From Kribbella qitaiheensis (GTDB lineage: Bacteria > Actinomycetota > Actinomycetes > Propionibacteriales > Kribbellaceae): 64,000 nucleotides of DNA. This document shows positions 1 to 7,755 of this stretch, one piece after another. The position numbers were made by a program, and so were the translations under genes. Under the pieces are notes generated by a model. The model did not search any database. It was given only the letters and a program-made list of their open reading frames with translations, and had not been told where the DNA came from. Where the stretch lies: NCBI RefSeq assembly GCF_014217565.1, contig NZ_CP043661.1, positions 7,936,001-8,000,000 of the forward strand, in the 5' to 3' direction. Positions within the stretch are counted from its first letter, which is position 1. The number at the start of each line of letters is the position of its first letter.

Positions 1-680
1 GCGAGTTGGACGGCATCGGCGTACGCCGCGAGGGACATCCGCAGTTGGGTGCAGACCCGGTGCAGCGTCGGCCAGCGCTCGAGGACGATCCGGTGCACCT
101 TCTCGGCCTGCTCGATCAGCCGCTCATTGCCCCAGGCGAGCTGCGCGTTCTCCCGCAACTGCGCCGTCGTACTGGTGGAGACCAGGATCGCCAGCTCGTT
201 CCCCAGCAGCCGGAAGACCTTCGTCAGCCGCTGAATCGACGCCTGGCCCTGGTCCTCGGTCGCGCGCGGGTCGCTCACGCTGTGTGCCTCGAGCGTGAGT
301 AGCTGGTGCAACTCGGCCTGCCCGCCCTGGACGGACATCCGCTTGAGGAACATCAACATCACGTACGGCGCGAAGGCGGCCCGGTGGCGCAGCTCGTTCG
401 GCCTGTCGACCAGTTTGGTGATGGCGCCGTACTGCCGGAGCACCTCGAACCGCCGGACGATCACCTCGTGCGGATAGCCACGGCAGGCCAACGAGGCCTG
501 TTCCACGGTCAGCCCGTCGCTACCGGCTTCGGCGAACGCGTCCAGGATCGCCTGGTCGACGTCCAGCAGATCCGGATCGACGATCATCGCGCCGGCCTCG
601 CGAGCGAGCACGGCGAACACCTGCCGGTAGACGCGCAGTACGGCCGCTTCGGCCTCCGCGTCCAGCAATGTCGCGTCCAT
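1..680 (-). CDS. hypothetical helical protein, 3' end beyond left edge
   Basis: I do not recognise this family with confidence. The reverse strand is open from an ATG at 680 to the window edge, 226 codons, with a strong ribosome binding site (GGGAGGAGGACCG) just upstream. The protein begins MDATLLDAEAEAAVLRVYRQ. Residues about 45-95 read like a winged-helix segment (DGLTVEQASLACRGY, then EVIVRRFEVLRQYGAITKL). The rest is predominantly helical and charged. A small winged helix followed by long helices is the layout of kleisin-like subunits of MksBEF/Wadjet condensins. That comparison is inference from architecture only; the genes that would test it lie to the left of the window. Confidence 0.6.
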   Translation of the reverse strand, partial: MDATLLDAEAEAAVLRVYRQVFAVLAREAGAMIVDPDLLDVDQAILDAFAEAGSDGLTVEQASLACRGYPHEVIVRRFEVLRQYGAITKLVDRPNELRHRAAFAPYVMLMFLKRMSVQGGQAELHQLLTLEAHSVSDPRATEDQGQASIQRLTKVFRLLGNELAILVSTSTTAQLRENAQLAWGNERLIEQAEKVHRIVLERWPTLHRVCTQLRMSLAAYADAVQL

Positions 681-978
681 CGGTCCTCCTCCCGTGCGGC
701 CCCCCACTCGATGCAGCAGAGCGGCGACCAGACCCCGGACTTTATCGACCCGGACGGACAGATCGGAAACCGGCGCCCGGCAGCCTGTGGACAACTCGGC
801 CCGAGCCAAAATCAGATGACGCCGCAGCAACCGCTGTCTACCATCCGAAGCATGATGAGACTGCTCGGCTAGTGCGTCCTCAAACGCTCTAGCCGACCCC
901 CAGCAGCTGGACCGGTGCGGAAGACCCCAGTAGGTCGTCCCCGGGCAGCTTGCTGTTCTCATTCACCGGAGTCACAGC

Positions 979-1782
979 ATGACACCGTCACGTCTCGACG
1001 CCTTGTCGATCGGCGCTCAGCACCCGAAGTTCCGTGAGCTGCTCGCTGTCCGCAAGGATTCCGTCCCCGGCCGCATCCTGGTCGAGGGCAACTGGGAGCA
1101 CAGTCAACTCCTCACCACCCCGACCATCATCGACACCTTCTTCTACTGCCCCGAAGAGGACCAGACCGGACTGGCGGGCGAGATCGCCCAACGGGCGAGC
1201 GAGGTCTACCGGATCTCGCCCAAACTCCTCGCCAGGGTGGTCCGCAAGAGCAGATCGGACGGCCTGATCTCGATTGCCCGACTCCCGGTCTGGCGCTCAA
1301 ACGAGTTCCGGTTCGACGAGTCGTCCCTGATCCTGGTCGCCGACGGCGTCGAGTACGCCGGCAACCTGGGCACCCTGATCCGAACAGTCGACGCTGCTCG
1401 CGCAGACTGCCTCGTCCTCACCAGCCGCAGGGCTCGCCGCAGCCATCCCGCCGTGTACGCCGCCAGTCGCGGCCTGGTCCTGAGTACACCGGTGATCGAG
1501 TTCGACACCATCCCCTCGGCAGCCACCTGGCTCAAAGAGCATGGGGTCGATGTACACCTGGCCGACCCGAGCGCTACCGGGAGCTACCGCGTCCCGCAGT
1601 ACAGGGGAAAGCCGACGGCGTTCGTGGTGGGCTCGGAAGGCGGTGGGCTGTCCAGGCACTGGCACGAGCAGGGCTTCGGTGCAGTGTCGATCCCGATGCT
1701 CGGCCAGGCCGACTCACTCAACGTCGCGCTGTCCGCGGGCATCCTGCTCTTCGAGGCCCGCGCGCACAAGGACGGGTGGTGA
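979..1782 (+). CDS. SpoU/TrmH-family RNA 2'-O-methyltransferase (TsnR-like layout)
   Basis: 267 aa. The C-terminal half carries the three SPOUT motifs of the SpoU branch: an N-G-T-R motif (NLGTLIRTVDA, about residues 123-133), VVGSEGGGLS (about 213-222) and SIPMLGQADSLNVALSAG (about 233-250). This fixes it as a 2'-O-ribose methyltransferase with a trefoil-knot SAM site. The N-terminal region (HPKFRELLAVRK, then ILVEGNW) has the length and layout of the substrate-recognition domain of thiostrepton/nosiheptide-resistance 23S rRNA methyltransferases. Many plain tRNA/rRNA SpoU enzymes are similar, so the substrate is unproven. The ATG has a weak CCGGAG site 12 nt upstream. The 3' end overlaps the convergent repressor gene by 69 bp. 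Confidence 0.88.
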   Translation: MTPSRLDALSIGAQHPKFRELLAVRKDSVPGRILVEGNWEHSQLLTTPTIIDTFFYCPEEDQTGLAGEIAQRASEVYRISPKLLARVVRKSRSDGLISIARLPVWRSNEFRFDESSLILVADGVEYAGNLGTLIRTVDAARADCLVLTSRRARRSHPAVYAASRGLVLSTPVIEFDTIPSAATWLKEHGVDVHLADPSATGSYRVPQYRGKPTAFVVGSEGGGLSRHWHEQGFGAVSIPMLGQADSLNVALSAGILLFEARAHKDGW

Positions 1783-2790
1783 GGCGGTCGAGTCCCGTTC
1801 GATCAGGCGTACGTCGAGCGTGATCGGGTCCGTCAGGTGCTCTCTACTCTCCACGGTGGCGAGCAGTTGGCGGACCGCGATCTGCGCTTTCTGCGGGATG
1901 TCCTGAGCGATCGTGGTCAGCTTCGGCGTCACATACCGGCTCAGGTCGAGGTCGTCGAACCCGAGCACGGAAACGTCCGCGGGAACCGAGAAACCGCTCT
2001 CCGCGAGACCTTCCATGATCCCGATCGCCAGGATGTCGGCCGTCGCGAAAACAGCCGTCGCGTCCGGATGCTCGCTCATCAGCCGCAGGCCCAACGAGCG
2101 CCCCTGAGCGTGGGTCGTCGTCTCGACGGTGACCAGCCGCTCCCGCCACTCCATCCCGGCCTCGGCAAACGCGGCCCGGAACCCCTCGTACCGCTGGTGA
2201 ACCACACCGACCGAGGAGAACGACGGCGAGGCGAAAACGATCTCCGAATGTCCCAGCGAAATCAGATGCCGCGCGGCCAGCAGCGCGCCGGTGAAGTCAT
2301 CAGACCGTACGCCGGTGGTCAGCGGGTTGGCGGAGTAGCTGTCGATCGCCAGCAACGACACCTTGCCGATCGTGCGAGGAGTGAGCCGATCGATCTCCTC
2401 ATCCAGAAACCCGAGCAGTACTGCGCCGTCCAGACTCCACGATTGCAACGCCTCGGCGACCTCGGCCGGCTCGGCGATCCCGCGCAGCAGCAGGTGGTAG
2501 CCGCCCTTGCGGAGCTCGCGCTCGATCTGGCCGACGATCGCCACGTTGTGCGGGCTGATCATCAGGCTGTCCTCGTCGGCCGCGGGCACCAGCAGCCCGA
2601 TCAGCCGCGACGACTTGGCCGCCAGACTGCGGGCGGACGCGCTCGGCACGTACCCCCGCTCGGCGACGATCCGCTGGATCCGCTCGATCGTGTCGGGGGA
2701 GACCCGTGCGCGCTTGCCGTTCACCACGTTCGAGACCGTCATCATGCTGACCCCGGCCTCGTCGGCGATGTCCTTCAGCGTGACCCGCAC
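1714..2790 (-). CDS. LacI-family transcriptional regulator
   Basis: 358 aa from the GTG at 2790, chosen because AAAAGGAG lies 5 nt upstream and because it starts right at the HTH (VTLKDIADEAGVSMMTVSNV). Longer in-frame starts would add an unrelated tail. Residues 1-55 are the LacI headpiece, with the hinge at about 50-60 (ASARSLAAKSSRLIGLLVP). The remainder is the periplasmic-binding-protein-like effector domain ending in the family's GFDDLDLSRYVTPKLTTI segment. It is divergent from the GH13/ABC sugar operon and an operator-like palindrome lies in the shared intergenic region, so local repression relieved by a glucan-derived sugar is the likely role. The effector itself cannot be read from sequence. 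Confidence 0.95.
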   Translation of the reverse strand: MRVTLKDIADEAGVSMMTVSNVVNGKRARVSPDTIERIQRIVAERGYVPSASARSLAAKSSRLIGLLVPAADEDSLMISPHNVAIVGQIERELRKGGYHLLLRGIAEPAEVAEALQSWSLDGAVLLGFLDEEIDRLTPRTIGKVSLLAIDSYSANPLTTGVRSDDFTGALLAARHLISLGHSEIVFASPSFSSVGVVHQRYEGFRAAFAEAGMEWRERLVTVETTTHAQGRSLGLRLMSEHPDATAVFATADILAIGIMEGLAESGFSVPADVSVLGFDDLDLSRYVTPKLTTIAQDIPQKAQIAVRQLLATVESREHLTDPITLDVRLIERDSTASPPVLVRAGLEEQDARGQRDVE

Positions 2791-2829
2791 CGCTTCTCCT
2801 TTTCGCCGAGCTGTTGATTCGCCGAACTG

Positions 2830-2859
2830 TTGACAATCCCGATTCCCGCACTCTACGGT
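2830..2859 (+). promoter_or_regulatory. predicted promoter of the GH13/ABC operon
   Basis: TTGACA at 2830-2835 is a perfect -35 box. An 18-nt spacer leads to TACGGT at 2854-2859, which matches the TAnnnT pattern of actinobacterial -10 boxes. The predicted transcript start would lie about 2866, directly at the palindrome 2868-2885. Confidence 0.6.
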
Positions 2860-2867
2860 CCAGCTCA

Positions 2868-2885
2868 AGGTGGAGCGCTAAACCT
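2868..2885. promoter_or_regulatory. LacI-type operator
   Basis: AGGTGGAGCGCTAAACCT is an 18-bp palindrome with two mismatched pairs, centred on the AGC|GCT core typical of LacI-family sites such as CebR boxes. It sits immediately downstream of the predicted -10 box and between the divergent repressor and glucosidase genes, where binding would block transcription of the operon. Confidence 0.6.
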
Positions 2886-2906
2886 ATCATAAATCAAGGA
2901 GTCCGG

Positions 2907-4532
2907 GTGAGCAGAGACCAGTGGTGGCGAACCGCGGTGATCTACCAGATCTATCCGCGCAGCTTCGCCGACGCCAACGGCGACGGCACCGGTGATCTCG
3001 CCGGCGTCCGGTCCCGGCTGCCGTACCTGCGCAGCCTGGGGATCGACGCGATCTGGTTCACCCCGTGGTACCTGTCCCCGCTCGCCGACGGCGGGTACGA
3101 CGTGGCAGACTACCGCGTGATCGACCCGGCCTTCGGCACCGTCGAGGAGGCCGAGCTGCTGATCGCGGAGGCAGCAGCGATCGGCATCAAGACCATCATC
3201 GACGTCGTACCGAACCACATCTCCAGCGAACACGAATGGTTCCGTACTGCGCTCGCCGCCGAACCGGGTTCGCCGGAGCGGGAGCGATTCTGGTTCCGCG
3301 GCGGCGAGGAGCTCCCGACCGACTGGGTCTCGAGCTTCTCCGGCGACACCTGGACCCGGACGAAGAACCCGGACGGCACGCCGGGGGAGTGGTACCTGCA
3401 CCTGTTCACTCCCGAACAACCCGATCTCAACTGGAACCACCCGGACGTCCGCCGCGAACACGAGGACATCTTGAAATTCTGGTTCGATCGAGGCGTCGCC
3501 GGCATCCGGATCGACTCGGCCACCATGCCGGTCAAGGACCCGACCTTCCCGCCCGTAGGCCAGAACGAGGACCACCCGTACGTCGATCGTGACGCCCTGC
3601 ACGAGATCTACCGCGACTGGCGCAAGGTCGCCGACTCGTACGACGATCCGCGGGTCCTGGTCGGCGAGATCTGGCTCGCCGATTCCGAACGGTTCGCCCG
3701 CTATCTGCGACCCGACGAGATGCACACGGCGTTCAACTTCGATCTGATGGGCCGGCCGTGGGACGCGCGTGAGTTGCGCACCTCGATCGACTCCACCCTC
3801 GCCGCGCATGAGCCGGTGAACGCGCCTGCCACGTGGGTGCTCTCGAACCATGACGTGACCCGGCCGACCACCAGGTACGGGCGAGAGGACAGCTCGTTCT
3901 CGTTCGCGACCAAGCGGTTCGGCGTACCGACTGATCTCGCCAAGGGACGACGCCGGGCGCGGGCCGCAGCGATGCTGACCGCTGCGCTGCCTGGGTCGTT
4001 GTACATCTACCAAGGCGACGAGCTCGGGTTGCCAGAGGTCGAGGATCTCCCGCTCGTCGCGTTGCAGGACCCCATCTTCCACCGCTCCGCCGGGACCGAC
4101 CCCGGCCGGGACGGCTGCCGAGTACCGTTGCCCTGGACAACTACTGGTCCGAGCTTCGGCTTCAACACCCAAGGTTTCACCCCCTGGCTGCCGCAACCCG
4201 GTGACTGGGGATCGCAATCGGTCGAGGCCCAGCAGGACGACCCCGGCTCGATGCTCAGCCTGTACCGCGAGCTGCTCGCGCGCAGGCCGCGGGACGGAGA
4301 GTTCAGCTGGCACGACCTGACCGGCGCCGACGTCATCGCCTTCCACCGCGGCACCGAGTTCGTCTGCGTCGTCAACTTCGGCGCCGACCCACTCCAGCTT
4401 CCCACCGGTACCACCGTGTTGCTCGCCAGCTCCGCCCTCGTTGGCGATCAGCTGCCCACCGACTCCGCCGCCTGGTTGCGGCTCAGCTCACCGCCGGCGA
4501 AGGCCGAAGACCCAGTAGGAGAACGACCATGA
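2907..4532 (+). CDS. GH13 alpha-glucosidase
   Basis: 541 aa from the GTG at 2907, which has AAGGAG 5 nt upstream; the protein then begins VSRDQWWRTAVIYQIYPRSF, the usual N-terminus of cytoplasmic GH13 alpha-glucosidases. All four conserved regions are visible: DVVPNH, GIRIDSAT with nucleophile D203, VGEIWLAD with acid/base E254, and VLSNHDVTRP with D316. There is no signal peptide, so it should split imported oligosaccharides in the cytoplasm. Sequence alone does not separate alpha-1,4, alpha-1,6 or alpha-1,3 preference. The stop overlaps the next start by 4 nt (ATGA), making it the first gene of the sugar operon. Confidence 0.95.
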   Translation: MSRDQWWRTAVIYQIYPRSFADANGDGTGDLAGVRSRLPYLRSLGIDAIWFTPWYLSPLADGGYDVADYRVIDPAFGTVEEAELLIAEAAAIGIKTIIDVVPNHISSEHEWFRTALAAEPGSPERERFWFRGGEELPTDWVSSFSGDTWTRTKNPDGTPGEWYLHLFTPEQPDLNWNHPDVRREHEDILKFWFDRGVAGIRIDSATMPVKDPTFPPVGQNEDHPYVDRDALHEIYRDWRKVADSYDDPRVLVGEIWLADSERFARYLRPDEMHTAFNFDLMGRPWDARELRTSIDSTLAAHEPVNAPATWVLSNHDVTRPTTRYGREDSSFSFATKRFGVPTDLAKGRRRARAAAMLTAALPGSLYIYQGDELGLPEVEDLPLVALQDPIFHRSAGTDPGRDGCRVPLPWTTTGPSFGFNTQGFTPWLPQPGDWGSQSVEAQQDDPGSMLSLYRELLARRPRDGEFSWHDLTGADVIAFHRGTEFVCVVNFGADPLQLPTGTTVLLASSALVGDQLPTDSAAWLRLSSPPAKAEDPVGERP

Positions 4533-5896
4533 AGTCCATCCCAGCCCTAGCCCTCGCGGTCACCCTGGCCGCCGCCCTCACGTCCTGCTCCGGATCCGAC
4601 GACACCAAGAAGGCCGATGCCCCGGCCGGCCCGGTGACGGTGAAGGTGGCCCGCGATCCCGGTCTGGACAAGGGCGCGATCGCCGCCTTCGACCAGCGGG
4701 TGACCCAGTTCGAGTCGGCCAACCCAGGCATCGACATCGTGCCGCAGGAGTACAACTGGACCGCGACGACCTTCACCGCGCAGCTTGCTGGTGGCACGCT
4801 GCCCGATGTCTTCACGGTGCCCTTCACCGACGGCCGTGGCCTGATCGAGCGCAAGCAGATCGCTGACATCAGCGGCCTGGTCGACACGCTTCCGTACGCG
4901 AAGAAGTTCAGCCCCAACGTCGCCAAGTCCGGTCAGGCCGAGGACGGCAAGTTGTGGGCGGTGCCGATCGCGGCGTACGGCCAGGCGCTGCACTACAACC
5001 GCACTCTGTTCCAGCAGGCCGGGCTGGACCCGGACAAGCCGCCGACGAGCTGGGACGAGATCCGGCAGGCCGCCAAGCAGATCGCGGACAAGACCGGCAA
5101 GGCCGGCTATGCCCAGCTGACCCAGGACAACACCGGCGGCTGGATCCTCACCACGCTCGACTACGCATTCGGCGGCCGGACCGAGAAGGTCGACGGCGAC
5201 AAGGCGACCGCTGAGCTCGACAGTCCGCAGATGACCGAGGTGCTGCAGCGGCTGCACGCGATGCGCTGGGACGACAACAGCATGGGTTCCAACTTCCTCT
5301 ACGACTGGGGCGGCATCAACCAGGCGTTCGCAGCCGGTCAGATCGGGATGTACGTCAGCGGCGGCGGCAACTACGGCTCGCTGTTCACGCAGAACGCACT
5401 GAAGCCCGCTGACTACGGTGTGACCGTCCTTCCGCTCGCAGAGGCGCCGGATGCCGGCGTACTGGGTGGTGGCACGCTGGCGACAGTGCAGGCGAAGGCC
5501 AACGAGTCGGTGAAGGCTGCTGCGGTCAAGTGGATCGACTTCTTCTACATGAAGAAGCTGGCCGACGAGAGCGCCGCAGTACTGGATGCCAAGACCACTG
5601 CCGCGTCCAAGCAGCCCGTGGGCGCACCGCAGCTGCCCGTGTTCGACAAGGCGACGTACGACGAGTCGCTGAAGTGGGTGGCGCAGTATGTCAACGTGCC
5701 GCTGAAGCAGATGACGCCGTATACGGACAAGATGTTCGACCAGGCGCTGGTCACCGAGCCCGCCCGCTCCACGCAGGAGATCTACAAGATCCTGGACCCG
5801 GTCGTGCAGTCCGTACTGACCAAGAAGAACGCGGACATCGCGGACCTGCTCAAGAAGGCCGACGCCGAGGCCCAGGCCCTGCTCGATCGTGGCTGA
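4529..5896 (+). CDS. sugar ABC transporter substrate-binding lipoprotein
   Basis: 455 aa, family 1 extracellular solute-binding protein. The N-terminus is a lipoprotein signal (MKSIPALALAVTLAAALTSC) with lipobox LTSC, so it is anchored to the outer face of the membrane. The mature part has the family signature region (ALHYNRTLFQQAGLDPDKPP, then TSWDEI) and a Gly-rich segment near residue 275. It starts inside the stop of the glucosidase gene and overlaps the next permease gene by 8 nt, so one mRNA is expected. By context it should bind alpha-gluco-oligosaccharides released outside the cell by the beta-helix enzyme further down; the ligand is inference. Confidence 0.95.
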   Translation: MKSIPALALAVTLAAALTSCSGSDDTKKADAPAGPVTVKVARDPGLDKGAIAAFDQRVTQFESANPGIDIVPQEYNWTATTFTAQLAGGTLPDVFTVPFTDGRGLIERKQIADISGLVDTLPYAKKFSPNVAKSGQAEDGKLWAVPIAAYGQALHYNRTLFQQAGLDPDKPPTSWDEIRQAAKQIADKTGKAGYAQLTQDNTGGWILTTLDYAFGGRTEKVDGDKATAELDSPQMTEVLQRLHAMRWDDNSMGSNFLYDWGGINQAFAAGQIGMYVSGGGNYGSLFTQNALKPADYGVTVLPLAEAPDAGVLGGGTLATVQAKANESVKAAAVKWIDFFYMKKLADESAAVLDAKTTAASKQPVGAPQLPVFDKATYDESLKWVAQYVNVPLKQMTPYTDKMFDQALVTEPARSTQEIYKILDPVVQSVLTKKNADIADLLKKADAEAQALLDRG

Positions 5897-6836
5897 GTCG
5901 ATGGCGTTGAGGACTACCCGAGCACAGCGAGCCGCAGTACGGCGTACTCCGGTCAGCTGGTTCCGCAGTGGCGGGCTGAGCACCGTTGTCTTCCTGCTAC
6001 CGCTGCTCGTGGTTTTCGGTCTGTTCTCCTGGTACCCGATCGTGCGTTCGGTGGTGATGAGCTTCCAGGAGACCAACCTGGTCACGCCGTCCACCTTCGT
6101 CGGGCTGCAGAACTTCCAGGACGTCCTCAACGACCCACTGCTGTGGACCGCGGTGAAGAACACCCTGTACTTCGCTTTGCTGGGACTCCTGTTCGGCTAT
6201 CCGGTTCCCCTGGTCGCTGCAGTGCTGATGAGCGAGGTACGCCGGTTCAAGGGTCTCTACAGCGCGCTGGCGTATCTCCCGGTGGTGATTCCGCCGGTGG
6301 TCGCCGTGCTGCTGTGGAAGTTCTTCTACGACGCCGGGCCGGACGGGGTGTTCAACACCATCCTCGGCGCGGTCGGGATCGGTCCGGTGTCGTGGCTGCA
6401 GGATTCGGGTAGCGCGATGCCGGCCCTGGTCCTGGAGGCGACGTGGGCGGCCGCGGGCGGCACGGTGATCATCTACCTGGCCGCCCTGACCGGAGTCTCC
6501 ACCGATATCTACGAAGCGGCAGAGATCGACAGGGCCGGTATTTGGCGCAAGATCTGGCACGTCACCTTGCCGCAGCTGCGCGGCGTACTACTGATCACCT
6601 TCATCCTGCAGATCGTCGGCACCGCCCAGGTGTTCCTCGAGCCGTTCCTGTTCACCGGCGGCGGTCCGGCCAACTCCACTACGACCGTCCTGCTGCTGAT
6701 CTACGACTACGCGTTCGCCAACAGCCTCGGAGGTGAGTACGGCATGGCCACGGCATTGAGCATCATGCTTGCCGTCGTCCTCGGCCTCTTGTCGGCCATT
6801 TACTTCCGTCTGACCCGAACCTGGAGCAAGTCATGA
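5889..6836 (+). CDS. sugar ABC transporter permease, MalF/UgpA type
   Basis: 315 aa with six predicted membrane segments, the first at about residues 30-52 (VVFLLPLLVVFGLFSWYPIV). The cytoplasmic EAA loop, which contacts the ATPase, is seen as EAAEIDRAGIWRKIWHVTLP near residue 215. The GTG start lies inside the stop region of the binding-protein gene and the end overlaps the next permease by 4 nt. It forms the heterodimeric channel with the following gene product. No ATPase gene is present in this operon; actinomycete sugar porters of this class commonly borrow a shared MsiK-type ATPase encoded elsewhere. Confidence 0.95.
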   Translation: MAESMALRTTRAQRAAVRRTPVSWFRSGGLSTVVFLLPLLVVFGLFSWYPIVRSVVMSFQETNLVTPSTFVGLQNFQDVLNDPLLWTAVKNTLYFALLGLLFGYPVPLVAAVLMSEVRRFKGLYSALAYLPVVIPPVVAVLLWKFFYDAGPDGVFNTILGAVGIGPVSWLQDSGSAMPALVLEATWAAAGGTVIIYLAALTGVSTDIYEAAEIDRAGIWRKIWHVTLPQLRGVLLITFILQIVGTAQVFLEPFLFTGGGPANSTTTVLLLIYDYAFANSLGGEYGMATALSIMLAVVLGLLSAIYFRLTRTWSKS

Positions 6837-7708
6837 GCCGCGGCCTGCTCTCCTCAGCAGAATGGCGCCGCCCTGGCGTACGCCGTACTGCGTGGGGCGT
6901 GCACGGGATCCTGCTGCTCCTCTTGTTCCTGGCGGGTCTCGGCCCGATGCTCTGGTTGGCCAAAGCCGCCATCACCCCGACCCAGGACACTCTCAGAGAC
7001 CCACTGGCGCTGTGGCCGAACGGGATCGACTGGGCCAACCTGTCCACCGCCTGGTCGAGGGTGGAGATCTCGAAGTACTTCCTCAACACGATGATCCTCG
7101 CTGCCGGCTCCTGGTTCATGCAGTTGCTAGTAGCGACCACAGCAGGCTACGCACTGTCCGTACTACGTCCTCGCTACGGCAAGGTGATCACCGGTGTAGT
7201 GCTGGCGACCTTGTTCGTGCCGTCGGTCGTGCTGCTGGTCCCGCTCTACCTGACGGTGGTCAACCCGCCGTTGCTCAAGGCCTCATTGGTCAACACGTTC
7301 TGGGCCGTCTGGCTGCCGGCTGGAGCGAATGCCTTCAACATCCTGATCGTGCAGCGGTTCTTCGACAACCTGCCTCGTGAGGTGTTCGAGGCGGCCAAGG
7401 TGGACGGGGCCGGACCGTACCGGCTCTTCTGGTCCGTGGTGTTGCCGATGTCCAGGCCGATCCTCGGCGTGGTCTCGGTGTTCGCCGTGATCGCGGCCTG
7501 GAAAGACTTCCTCTGGCCGTTGCTCGTCCTGCCGGATCCCGACAAGCAACCGCTGTCCGTGCGGCTACCCGCACTTCAACGGTTCGTCGAGCTCGACGTG
7601 TTCCTCGCCGCGCTCGCGATCTCGACCGTCATCCCGGTCGCGCTGTTCCTGATCTTCCAACGCCTGTTCCTCAAGTCCGGCGCCCTCGGTGGCGCGGTCA
7701 AGGGTTGA
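6833..7708 (+). CDS. sugar ABC transporter permease, MalG/UgpE type
   Basis: 291 aa, second half of the sugar channel. Membrane segments are evident at about residues 25-45, 90-112, 124-146, 165-185, 210-232 and 258-280. The EAA loop reads EVFEAAKVDGAGPYRLFWSV (residues about 184-203), followed by VLPMSRP. It starts with an ATGA overlap onto the MalF-type gene. The next gene starts 47 nt downstream in the same direction with its own ribosome binding site, so the secreted enzyme is probably part of the same transcription unit. Confidence 0.95.
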   Translation: MSRGLLSSAEWRRPGVRRTAWGVHGILLLLLFLAGLGPMLWLAKAAITPTQDTLRDPLALWPNGIDWANLSTAWSRVEISKYFLNTMILAAGSWFMQLLVATTAGYALSVLRPRYGKVITGVVLATLFVPSVVLLVPLYLTVVNPPLLKASLVNTFWAVWLPAGANAFNILIVQRFFDNLPREVFEAAKVDGAGPYRLFWSVVLPMSRPILGVVSVFAVIAAWKDFLWPLLVLPDPDKQPLSVRLPALQRFVELDVFLAALAISTVIPVALFLIFQRLFLKSGALGGAVKG

Positions 7709-7755
7709 ACCAAACCCACCTTCTTGCTCACCGCCCCCGGAAGGGACCTTTCACC

